A DNA stretch of 64,000 nt from Cycas panzhihuaensis (taxonomy: Eukaryota; Cycadophyta): NCBI GenBank assembly GCA_023213395.1, contig CM041465.1:69633741-69697740 (forward strand). Reading direction: 5' to 3'. The translations under genes and the position numbers were made by a program. Below are positions 22,238 through 31,856 of this stretch, piece after piece. The notes under the pieces were generated by a model. It ran no database searches. It was given only the letters and a program-made list of their open reading frames with translations, and was not told the origin of the DNA. Within the stretch, counting starts at the first letter, position 1, and each line of letters starts with the position of its first letter.

Positions 22238-23239
22238 TATAACTTGCAAAGGATGGGACAAAATAAAACTTGGAGATATGTGGGGATTACAATCTCAAAC
22301 CTGATCTCAAGCTTTAGTAACAACTGATATGCCATTGGAAGGGGAAAGATATGAAATCTACAATAATGAAGGATACAAAACAGAAGTACAATAATATAAT
22401 AGAAAGGACAAAGTTTTCAAAGTTGGTAGCTGAATTCAAATTACCCATGGGAAGCTTCTTGGTGAGTTGCTCATAAAACCATCCCTCTCTGCCAACATTT
22501 TAATAGTCATTTGGGACTCCTTGGATTGAAAAACTCTTCTTTTAAATGTTGGGCAATGATTGTGTGAAACTAAAGGGGGTCCACTATGGATCGAAATTGA
22601 GCTAAAACACAGAATGAGCACACAAAAATATAAGGAAATTTTGCAAGAGATGATGTGCTGAAAATATGACACTTGTATTCAAACTACAAGGATTTGTCAT
22701 ATACAATTGGAGGCTCCCTTCTCTTTTAAATATACTTGAAGCATTATGAGTTGAAGTATGATTACAAAACTTGGAAAGGAGTCTACTTAGGATAGAAAAC
22801 TAAAGCATCTACGCAAAATGGAAGAGCAATTATACTTTTGTAACCGACATGCAAAAGGGAGGTTACACTTTTGTAACTAGCATGTAAATTACTAGCTTGA
22901 GTCACTTTTATAATTTAAATGAATTCAACCTCAAAATAGAAAACTAACTTGAGTCACTTTTCTAACTTAAGTGAACTCCACATTAGAATAGAAAACTAAC
23001 TTAACTATACACTAACTTGAGTCACTTTTATAACTAAAGTGAACTCAACGTCAACATAGAAGATAAAGTACATCACACAAAATGGTTACATTTTATGCGA
23101 CATGGATGAACAGTAACCATACTCATCAATACATATCCTAACTATACCCTATATCTAGGTGGTATTAAGGACTATATCCTAGCCATACCTTGGATTGTGA
23201 TCAGTGTATCCTAGAATATTCCAAAAGGATATAGCACCA
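22238..23239 (-). repeat. Gypsy-E 5' leader and probable 5' LTR
   Basis: A degenerate PBS-like GTTGTTACTAAAGC (minus, about 22324-22311) is preceded by a CA end, giving an LTR from about 22325. The right border is placed at 23239, where the minus strand starts TGGTGCTATATCC. This is inferred, because the partner LTR is outside the window. The LTR contains a triple 52-bp repeat (22892-23063). Confidence 0.5.
22892..23063. repeat. Three 52-bp tandem units
   Basis: Units of 'ctaacttgagtcacttttat...' start at 22892, 22944 and 23012. The third is offset by a 16-bp spacer and all have diverged by several bases. Confidence 0.75.
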
Positions 23240-23245
23240 CAAAAG

Positions 23246-23798
23246 TGTTAAACCTTATGTTTACATGTTAAGATTATGTACTTTATTTTTCATGTAATAT
23301 TTGTACTTTTGTAGTTTAGGGGTGACTTATCACTTAAGTCATAAAGTGCACATCCACATTCTTTCTAGTGACACAACATTGTCACTAAAGGGTCAAATGG
23401 ACCCCCATGCACTTTTGCTCACTTGAGAGCCCTAAAAGGACACATGTCCTACATGCAAGGCATGTGCCTTGGATGTTTAACACTTATCAAACATCCAATG
23501 CCTTAGGTCTCTCCTTTCACTCTATATAATGAGACCTCTCCTCATTGTTCTCATATAGAGTTAGAGTTGTATTGTTATGTTGTCAGTTTGCTAATCAAAC
23601 TGTTTTTTCATTTGGAGGTTGGACCAATTCCAACCCCTCACATTTGGTATCATTTTCTTGCTCCTTTTTCATGTTTTGTCTTGCTTATGTTTTTCATCTT
23701 AAGAGTATCATACTTGTTAGCATTTGTTGCTTTCTAGAACTAAAGTGAACCTAGCTTCTAGATCTTGGGATTGTAAGGCTAATAGGCCCCTTTTCACA
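23246..23798 (+). repeat. Copia-2 A 5' LTR
   Basis: 553 bp, TGTTAAACC to TTTTCACA. It contains the inverted repeat GGATGTTTaAC...aTCAAACATCC (about 23473-23498), TATATAATGAGACC near 23524, and GACACATGTCCTACATG (23439-23455). Confidence 0.94.
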
Positions 23799-23812
23799 TT
23801 TGGTATCAGAGC
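23799..23812 (+). other. Copia-2 A primer-binding site
   Basis: TTTGGTATCAGAGC, a perfect match to the initiator-Met tRNA PBS of plant copia, abutting the LTR. Confidence 0.93.
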
Positions 23813-25022
23813 AAGAGGAGACTAGTTCCTCTGCTCGCTTTGTTCTTTGCTCAAGGAGATTCAAAGAAGGGCTACAAACCCTTGGTGACGACCTTCGCCC
23901 TCCGAAGGCGATCCAAGGTTTGTTTGAGACCATTTTCTTGCAGGTTCAAGCTTCTGGAGCAGCATTGAAAGCTGGAGCAAGGTTACTGTCAGATCTGAAA
24001 TATTTTTTGACAGAAGATTTGTTGGGTACAGCACAAATTGCTGTTACAAAATAGAGAATCTCTGTTGTCTTTTTGTCTTACTTTCTCTTCTCAGATCTAT
24101 ATTGAAAATCTAAGTTGAGTTTAGATCTGATATTTTTTTTTAATACACATACTACTGACTGGGACTATAGATTTGTTGTTTTCAACTCACCAAGCAGCTG
24201 CTCTATATTAAAATCCACTCCCTCCAATGGAAAATCTTCTAAATCTTGTGTTTGCAGTTCTTTGGGCAGTGTCTAGATCACACTCAGTTGTCCCTCAGCT
24301 TCTGAAAGCTCCTCAGTTGGTGCACGACTTACTCTGAGAATAGGACAGCCTCTCAAACCCCAGAAGGAGCTCAAAATCACTGGTAGAGAATGAATATTGC
24401 ATTCAACAATTACTGAGAAGGTGTCTCTCCCCTCTACAGGTCCCATGAAGCTTGTACGGTGACCAAACGTCACCCTAACTGTGTGCAGCAGCTGCTTCTC
24501 ACTAATTAGTCCAAGCGCCCAGCCAAAAGCTCTATTTGTTCGATCTCCTTGAAGACTCAACGGACGAAGCTCAAATCAGAGCTGAACCTCTGTTTGGGGT
24601 GGGCGATCGTGCTCTCCAGTTTTCACACCGATCCGCAAAGGAACCACGGAGATTCAATCACCTGAACGTCCACGACCGCCTCCCGAGTTTCGCCGTCGTT
24701 CGGCGGATTTCCGAATTCGTCTTTTTTTCTTTTTTTTTGAAATTTCTCAAAGAAATTTTATAACCTTTAAACATTAGGTTATAACAAAAAGAATATCTCT
24801 AGAATATTCTTTTTTATATAAACTCTTTGTCCTAAAATTTATATTAAGTATTTTGCTAAGTCACTTAAATTATTAAAAACTCACTTTTTAACCCAAACTT
24901 AAAGGGGTTCTTAGTGATTTTTTCATTTTCTGACTTCACTTTAGACTAAATCAAAGTTTTTAAAGTGATTTTCTACATCAAAAGTGATACTTTCTCTTTA
25001 TTAAGTCATTATTCCTAGTCAA

Positions 25023-25414
25023 GGCACCTTGCATGGTGACCTTTGGTTTAAATTTTCTTAAGAGAAAAATCATCTTTTTTTGTACTTTTGGAGCTAAAAG
25101 TCTTCTCAGTACTTAGTGATCTCATTAAATCACTATTACTAAGTCAATTTCACTTTTTTGAAGACTTAAAATACTCTTGTTTAAGCATTTTCAAAGGCTC
25201 CCTGCGTGGTGTCCTTGTTTTTCAAGTTGCAAAAAAAAAAAAAAAATTGAATTTCAACGTTTGTTTTTGGCTCTTTAAGCTTTTTTTAACACTTAATTAA
25301 TGTTGTATAAGTGTTAATTGGCTTAGGTGAAGTGATTCTAAGTGTTTGCACATTGTAAAAATGATATTTATCACTATTTCAAACACTTCTTTTAAGGCAC
25401 CTTGCATTGTGACC
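25023..25414 (+). repeat. Three spaced GGCACCTTGCATGGTGACC motifs (copy A)
   Basis: 25023-25041 (consensus), 25196-25214 (GGCTCCCTGCGTGGTGTCC) and 25396-25414 (GGCACCTTGCATTGTGACC). Each can fold as a 6-bp stem with a TTGCAT loop and a bulge. B has the same trio at 33073, 33245 and 33438. Confidence 0.75.
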
Positions 25415-25483
25415 TATTGCCCTTAGTCACAAAAAGGGCTCAAAAATACTTTGTACTTAATAAAATCACTTCATTTTTTGATC

Positions 25484-25508
25484 GTTGGGACTATTTTAAA
25501 GTCCCAAC
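25484..25508 (+). other. Conserved leader stem-loop (copy A)
   Basis: GTTGGGACT-ATTTTAA-AGTCCCAAC: a perfect 9-bp stem and 7-nt loop. Confidence 0.8.
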
Positions 25509-26111
25509 ACTTGGTGCTTGCTGTCCTTATTTGGCAAGTGATTTTCTTACCTTCACTCTTGAGCATTAAAAGGAACCCATTTGTATCTTCATCACAAGGT
25601 TTTGCTTTGCTTCATTGAGTACTTAACATTTTAATAAAAGTACTTTTCTTGCAAAACTCATTGTACTCAAGCATCTTTCTTTACTTGGATCAGAATAAGT
25701 ACTCTCACTTCATTAAGTGCTCATTGTAAACAACACTTTAAGTGTTCATTTGATGTACTAGCTTGCTTCTTTGAAGCCTCTTTTCATTGTAAGCTTAATC
25801 AAGCACCTTCATAAGTACATCTTCCAAGTAAAAATAAATCTTAAGTTCACTTTAACCTTCTAAAAAGTGACTTAAAAATCTTGTTGGAGAGGCCCGAAAA
25901 AGGTTCAAACCTTGCCTTTGAAATAACCTTAAGCTTGGTGCATTCCCTAGGGGACCAACCGACCATACGGTCAGTGCACGACAATTAAGGTTGCTTGAGG
26001 GAAAAGAGGTTCGAAAAGGGTGTTATTGGGGCTGTGAATCCCAGGGAAAGCATGGTACGTCCATGCAGATCAACCCTACCTACCTTGTCCTAGATTTAAC
26101 TTGGCCAACTG

Positions 26112-26342
26112 TTGGATCTCCTATATAGATCAGGGTTGAACCAACTCCATAGCCTAGTCCTCCACCCCTCATCATTCCATTCAGTTGTTGGATCTTCTAA
26201 TAAGATCAGAATTGTTGGTTTCGTTAGAAGGTGGAACTTAAACGATGAAAGCTTTGAGTTTCCAAGTTATCTGCTAGCTTCAAGACTTACAACTGAAACA
26301 TGGCTGCAATTAACATGCTTAATGCATGCACCATTAGATTAA
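26112..26342 (+). other. Copia-2 A leader ORF
   Basis: Frame beginning at a TTG (no ATG start) with LLYRSGLNQLHSLVLHPSS, KIRIVGFVRRWNLNDESFEF and PSYLLASR. It runs past the gag ATG (26300) in another frame. The frame is kept in B, C and D. Its function is unknown. Confidence 0.45.
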
Positions 26343-27360
26343 CAGGACAAGATAACTATCAAGAATGGAAGAGGATCACTCGTAACTGTTGATAATGAAT
26401 GAATTTTGGGGTTATGTTTCTGGAAGGATACCCCAACCTGTACCTATTGTCAATGGCAATGTAACTGTTCAACCTGATGACGCTTTTGTTGCTGCTTGGG
26501 AAGCCAAAGATGAAATCGCTTTGGCATTCCTTCATATGATTGTTGATGTACATGTGGATCAAAACATTGTATGTACAAAAACTTCTAAGGAAGCTTGGGA
26601 CATTTTGTCCTCTTTGTATGAAAGGCGAGATGAAGCTCGCATTTTGATGGTAAAAGCCAAGTTGTATTCTGTAAAGTTTGTCAAGCCTATGTCAGCTTTT
26701 CTTTCCTCCATCAAGGAGGTATGTAATGAATTGAATACGCTAGGGAGTCCAGCAACTAGAGATGAACTTATAACTTCTATCACCAAAGCTTTGCCAAAGG
26801 ACTACAATGCTTTATATCTTCTACTACAAGAGATGGTTCACTTAAGATAATGTCATTTAATGAATTTGAAAGTTTATCGCTTCAAGAGGAACAAATTTAC
26901 ACCAAGGATAATGAAGACGAACCATCAACATCAGGTGCATTCACGGCCAAATCAAAGGCCAAGCAGAACCCCAAACATGCACTCTCAAAGCAGTTTGGAA
27001 ACATGAACATTGGTTCTTCAAAGACCAACGTTGTGTGTCATTATTGTGGCAAACCTAGCCACATTGCACCTGATTGTAGGAAAAAGCAAGCAAATCTACC
27101 ACAACAGCAGCAGTAGCCACGTCAACAAAATCAGAGACAGCAGTAGCTACGTCAACAATTCCAACAAAGATTCCAACAACAACAGCAGCAACAACCCCCT
27201 CGACCAAATCGAGGTGCCTATCGAGGAGGTCAAAGAGGAAGGGGGGGTTTTAGAGGTGGCAATCAACGCCACTTCAATCAATTTGCAGATGAAGACAAAC
27301 TATTTTGTGCTTATCAATCACCCAAGGTTGATGAAACTTAGATCATTGATTCTGAAGCTA
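26300..27360 (+). pseudogene. Copia-2 A gag
   Basis: The ATG at 26300 opens MAAINMLNACTIRLTGQDNY. A one-base loss near 26388 shifts the frame. The capsid resumes with MNEFWGYVSGRIPQPVPIV, EIALAFLHMIVDVHVDQNIV and TSKEAWDILSSLYERRDEAR. A second frameshift near 26810 is followed by FNEFESLSLQEEQIYTKDNE, the zinc knuckle CHYCGKPSHIAPDC (27040-27081), a Gln-rich run with two stops and an RGG tail. It would coat element RNA in a virus-like particle. Confidence 0.9.
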
Positions 27361-27570
27361 CACAACACATGACTGGGAGTGAAGAATTTCTTTGCGACAT
27401 CAAGGAAGGACAAGGTCAATCAGTGACCTTTGGCAACAATCAATCTGTCAAAATCTCTGGCATAGGCACAATAGCTCCATTTCATTCTTCGTCTAATCCT
27501 TCCTCTTCATTTCCCAATGGCAATGCCTACTTTATACCTTCTATGGACAAGAACTTGTTATCTGTTAGCA
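27330..27570 (+). pseudogene. Copia-2 A protease
   Basis: A stop precedes IIDSEATQHMTGSEEF, so the active-site D-S-G is D-S-E. SVTFGNNQSVKISGIGTIA and YFIPSMDKNLLSVSKLDKQQ follow and are well kept in the open frame 27369-28448. The glycine next to the catalytic Asp is lost, so activity is unlikely. Confidence 0.88.
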
Positions 27571-28640
27571 AATTGGACAAGCAACAGATGAGCATCTTGT
27601 TCAAAAATGGGAAATGTGTAATAAGTGACAAAGATGACCAAGTAGTAGGCATTGGATATGAGGATCATGGCCTCTACAAGTTGGATGCTAATAACATAAC
27701 ACTTGATTCTGCTTACTCTGGTTCTATTGTCACTCAACACTTGTCCAAGATGCAACTTTGGCATCAACGTCTAGGCCATTTGAGCTTAGACAATCTCAGT
27801 CAGATGATAAACAAAAACATGGTACATGGGCTTCCAAAGATATATGGCACAAAATGTCTTTGTGAAGCATGCATAATAGGAACTCAACATCGCTTGCCTT
27901 TCCCTAAAGGCAAAGCTTGGCATGCATCACATACTTTGCAGCTGGTACATTCAGATTTGTGTGGACCTATGTCCACCGCATTTTTTGGAGGAGCTTTGTA
28001 CTACATCCCCTTCATTGATGACTTTTCTCATAAAGTCTGGGTCTACTTCATCAAGCACAAGTCTGAAGCATTTTCAAAGTTCAAAGAATTCAAGCTTGAA
28101 GTGGAGAACGAGTTTGGCCAGTCTATCAAGACATTAAGGACAGACAATGGAGGTGAATTTACTTCAAATGAATTCACCCAATTCTGCAAGGATAACGGCA
28201 TTCGGAGACAGCTTACTATTCCTCACACTCCTCAACAAAATGGAGTCTCCCAAAGAATGAACAGAACTTTGGCTAATAAAGCCAAAGCAATGATGCATGC
28301 ACAAGGACTCACTCGAGCCATCAAGGCAGGCATTCCACACAACGGCCTATGTGGCCAATCGAAGTCCAACTACTGCAGTCACCGACATCACACCCGAGGA
28401 GGCATGGTCTGGCAAAAAGCCAACTGTCAGCCATTTGAGGACTTTTAGGTGCACTGCTTATATGCACATCCCCGACCAGCAAAGAACAAAATTAGACAAA
28501 CATAGTCTAAAATGCATCCTTGTAGGTTATGCCATTCATAGCAAAGCCTACAAGTTGTATGATCCCATTGGGAAGAAAATGCATCTCTCAAGAGATGTAA
28601 TCTTTGTTGAAGACGATCATAAGGAGTTGCAAACAACATC
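27571..28640 (+). pseudogene. Copia-2 A integrase
   Basis: The GAG-pre-integrase finger is complete (LWHQRLGHLSLDNLSQMI, CLCEACIIGTQHRLPF). The catalytic core has HSDLCGPMSTAFFGG and LRTDNGGEFTSNEF, but the third acidic residue reads NGVSQRMNR, Gln in place of the family Glu. A frameshift at about 28312 moves the C-terminal domain (AFHTTAYVANRSP, KPTVSHLRTFRCTAYMHIPD, DPIGKKMHLSRDVIF) to the next frame. The open frame 27369-28448 is one of the two longest in the window. Confidence 0.92.
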
Positions 28641-29830
28641 CATGCAACCCCCCATTGACAAAGGCAAGAAGATTGTCGAGCCTTTCCTTCCCTCTCAATC
28701 TTCTACTCCATGTACATCATCTGCACCTGTTGGACCGTCTACATCATCTGATTTGGCTCCACTTGATCCTAGCACATCTTCTGTTGATCAACCACTTAGA
28801 CCAGAACATCTTGAGGTTCAAGTCACATCTATTCAAAAGTTACCAAAATGGTATACTCAAACAGTACAGGACGGCCACATCATAGAAGGAAAACGTCCAT
28901 CAAAATACAGGCAGCAGACAAATTTTGCACTTATGGCTGAAGTGTTATGTGTTGATGAGCCTTCCACTTTTGAGGAGGCTTCTAAAAATGAAAATTGGAA
29001 GGTTGCTATGGATGAAGAAATCCATTCTATTGAAAAGAATGGTACTTGGGATTTGGTCGAATTGCTTAAACACAAACAGGCAATCAGTTGCAAATGGGTC
29101 TGCAAGACCAAATTCCATTCTAATGGTACACTTAAGCGGCAGAAGGCCCACCTTGTGGCAAAAGGATTTAAACAAAAGGAAGGCATAGACTACGAGGAGG
29201 CTTTTGCACCAGTGGCTAATATGAACACCATCAGACTCATCTTGGCCTTAACAGTTCAATGCAAATGGCCAGTCTTTCAGATGGACGTGAAGAACGCCTT
29301 TCTTAATGGCGATCTTCAGGAGGAGGTATACTTGGAGCAACCTCCCGATTACAAGGTACAAGCAAGGAGCATTTAGTATGTCGCCTAAAAAAGGCATTAT
29401 ATAGCTTGAAATAAGCTCCAAGAGCATGGTATTCAAAGATTGATGATTACTTCTTGAGACATGGGTTTCATCGATCTACTTCAGATCCTAACCTATACAT
29501 CAAACATGAAAAGAACCATGCCATTTTTATTGTCTTGTATGTAGATGACTTAGTGATCACTGGCAATGACACTAAGATGATACACATTCTCCAAGATGAC
29601 TTGAAGAGAAGTTTCGAGATGATAGATCTTGGACTTCTCCATTATTTCTTAGGCTTTGAGGTATGGCAACAACCAGGCTATATCTTCATCTCCCAAGCGA
29701 AATATTCTTGGGACATTTTGCAGCGGTTCAGGATGCACGACTGCAAGCCAGTGCCTACACCAATGGAGAATGGAACTAAGCTTACTCTCAATGAGGAAGC
29801 TGCACCTGCAGATCCCACTCTTTACTAGCA
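28641..29830 (+). pseudogene. Copia-2 A reverse transcriptase
   Basis: A Ser/Pro/Thr linker (28640-28850) precedes RT. Blocks are [55 protein letters not shown] (first Asp), a frameshift near 29365, [20 protein letters not shown] and YVDD at 29538-29549. PTPMENGTKLTLNEE and a stop at 29826 end the domain. Both catalytic boxes are present, but the frame is broken. Confidence 0.92.
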
Positions 29831-30460
29831 GTTAATTGGTAGCCTCATTTATCTCACCAACACTCGACCGGATATTTCATTTGCAGTTGGGATTTGTTCA
29901 CGATACATGTCTCAACCCAATCAGAAACATTGGAATGCAGCTAAACGCATACTCAAGTACATCAAAGGCACATTGCAGCATGGCCTTGAGTATGCACATG
30001 ATGAGAACTTCACTCTGGAAGGGTTCTCAGATTTTGATTAAGCGAGTTGCCAAGATGAGGAGATCAACCTCGGGATCTGTTTTTCCCTTGGTTCAAGAAT
30101 TGTTTCGTGGAGTTGCAAGAAGCAACCCAATGTTACCTTGTCCTCCATCAAGCGTAGTACAAAGTGCGCAACGCAGTTGTGAAGCTATCCGCCACGATGA
30201 TTCTTGGGGAACTTGGACTTGAGCAGGATCACCCCACCAGGATTTATTGCGACAATCAAAGTGTGCTCAAGCTGGCCAAGAATCAGATTTCATGCAAGGA
30301 CCAAACACATTGAGGTTCATCATCACTTCATTAGAGAGCATGTGCAAAGTGGTGAGATCAACCTTCAATATCGACCAATGTAACAACGGACAATGATATC
30401 TTTACCAAGCCACTTGGTAGAGAAAAATTTGTAAAATTTAGAGATGGTCTAAGGGTCTGA
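29831..30460 (+). pseudogene. Copia-2 A RNase H
   Basis: Continues with QLIGSLIYLTNTRPDISFAV, SRYMSQPNQKHWNAAKRIL, LEGFSDFD and a stop (family DSDWAG). A frame change near 30050 is followed by FSLGSRIVSWSCKKQPNVTL, HARTKHIEVHHHFIREHVQS and GEINLQYRP. The polyprotein stop is TGA at 30458-30460, just before the purine tract. Confidence 0.88.
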
Positions 30461-30477
30461 CTTAACATTGTAAACAG

Positions 30478-30487
30478 TAAGGGGGGG
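30478..30487 (+). other. Copia-2 A polypurine tract
   Basis: TAAGGGGGGG immediately before the 3' LTR TG. Confidence 0.9.
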
Positions 30488-31043
30488 TGTTAAACTTTAT
30501 GTTTACATGTTAAGATTATGTATTTTATTTTTTATGTAATATTTATACTTTTGTACTTTAGGAGTGACTTATCACTTAAGTGATAAAGTGCACACCCACA
30601 TTCTTTCTAGTGACACAACATTGTCACTAAAGGGTCAAATGGACCCCCATGCACTTTTGCTCACTTGCGAGCCCTAAAAGGACACATGTCCTACATGCAA
30701 GGCATGTACCTTAGATGTTTGACACTTGTCAAACATCCAATGCCTTAGGTCTCTCCTTTCACTCTATATAATGAGACCTCTCCTCATTGTTCTCATATAG
30801 AGTTGGAGCTGTATTGTTATGCTGTCAGTTTGCTAATCAAATTATTTATTCATTTGGAGGTTGGACCAATTCTAACCCCTCACATTTGGTATCATTTTCT
30901 TGCTCCTTCTTTTTCATGCTTTGTTTTGCTTATGTTTTTCATCTTAAGAGTATCATACTTGTTAGCATTTGTTGCTTTCTAGAACTACAGCGAACCTAGC
31001 TTCTAGATCTTGGGATTGTAAGGCCATTAGGCCCCTTTTCACC
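30488..31043 (+). repeat. Copia-2 A 3' LTR
   Basis: 556 bp. It carries the perfect palindrome TTATCACTTAAGTGATAA (30569-30586), the inverted repeat (30713-30738) and TATATA at 30765-30770. Its last base is C instead of A. Confidence 0.94.
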
Positions 31044-31048
31044 AAAAG

Positions 31049-31228
31049 GGTAGGGAAATCAAAACATGTTCTTTAATAATTTTAAAAAAAGGAAAACAAA
31101 AAAAGTACTTTAGTACATTTTAAAGATAGACCTAAGTTTGTTCGCTACCTTGTTCTCGAATTTGATGCATGTTATGTACTTATTTTCATGTGCATGTATT
31201 TATTTACATACTTCTTAAAGACCCTAAT
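31049..31228. other. Presumed host intron between elements A and B
   Basis: 180 bp of AT-rich sequence without coding or repeat signature. It resumes at 45203 after element B (TSD ctaat). Confidence 0.5.
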
Positions 31229-31842
31229 TGTTAAACCTTATGTTTACATGTTAAGTGTATGCACTTTATTTTTCATGTATTATTTGTACTTTTGTACTTT
31301 ATAGGGTGACTTATCACTTAAGTGATCAAGTGCACACCCACATTCTTTTCTAGTGACACAACATTATCACTTAAGGGTCAAATGGACCACCATGCACTTT
31401 TGCTAACTTGAGAGCCCAAAAGGACACATGTCCTACATGCAAGGCATGTACCTTGGACCCCCATGCACTTTTGCTCACTTGAGAGCCCAAAAGGACATGT
31501 CCTACATGCAAGGCATGTACCTTGGATGTTTGACACTTGTCCAACATCCAATGCTTTAGATCTTTTTTGTCACTCTATATATTGAGACCTCTTCTCATAG
31601 TTCATATACAGAGTTGGAGTTGTATTGTTTTGTTGCCAGTTTGCTAATCAAACTGCTATTCATTCAGAGATTGGACCAATCCCATCTCCTCTCATTGGTA
31701 TCATTTGCTCTTTCTCTTTGTGCCTTGATCTTGCTCATGTTGATCTTATTTTCATTGTTAGTCTAGATTTCTCGCTTTCTAGAACTAGAGTGAATCTCTC
31801 TCCTAGATCTTGGGTTTCATAGGCCTTTTGGCCCTTTCAACA
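31229..31842 (+). repeat. Copia-2 B 5' LTR with internal duplication
   Basis: 614 bp, about 60 bp longer than its partner. A block of about 70 bp ('gacccccatgcacttttgct...ggcatgtacctt') is present twice in tandem (about 31387-31455 and 31456-31525). Confidence 0.92.
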
Positions 31843-31856
31843 TTTGGTATCAGAGC
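31843..31856 (+). other. Copia-2 B primer-binding site
   Basis: TTTGGTATCAGAGC directly after the LTR: a perfect initiator-Met PBS. Confidence 0.92.

Larger units (their letters stand above)
1..23239 (-). mobile_element. Gypsy-E: Ty3/gypsy element in three pieces
   Basis: A degenerate minus-strand Ty3/gypsy element. Its pieces read in order on the minus strand: 5' LTR and leader (about 23239-22238), gag (22237-21090), protease/RT start (21090-19913), RT end (12275-12053) and RT/RNase H (568-1). The gaps are filled by Copia-2 D (12276-19912, TSD actaa) and by element F (569-12052, near-TSD gggtc/aggtc). The RT text runs on across both gaps, which shows that the pieces are one element. The 3' end lies left of the window. 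Piece order is seen directly; the exact LTR limit on the right (a CA-ending boundary near 23239) is inferred. Confidence 0.8.
23813..26111 (+). other. Copia-2 A leader
   Basis: Long non-coding-looking leader. Three motif copies (25023-25041, 25196-25214, 25396-25414) and the 9-bp stem-loop (25484-25508) are the clear structures. Short ORFs are not shared in frame with the other copies, except the one next to gag. Confidence 0.75.
23246..31043 (+). mobile_element. Copia-2 copy A, full length, plus strand
   Basis: 7.8 kb, LTRs at 23246-23798 and 30488-31043. Perfect TSD aaaag (23241-23245, 31044-31048). PBS, a 2.5-kb leader, leader ORF, gag, protease, integrase, RT, RNase H and polypurine tract follow in copia order. 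It is inserted next to the right end of Gypsy-E. Gag-pol has several frameshifts and stops, and the integrase catalytic Glu is changed. Confidence 0.95.

Noticed and set aside
24273-24560. 95-codon minus frame in the A leader, partly similar to 32414-32698
   Set aside because: The two frames match because the leaders are homologous; no start or domain and no counterpart in C or D, so a real antisense gene is not supported.
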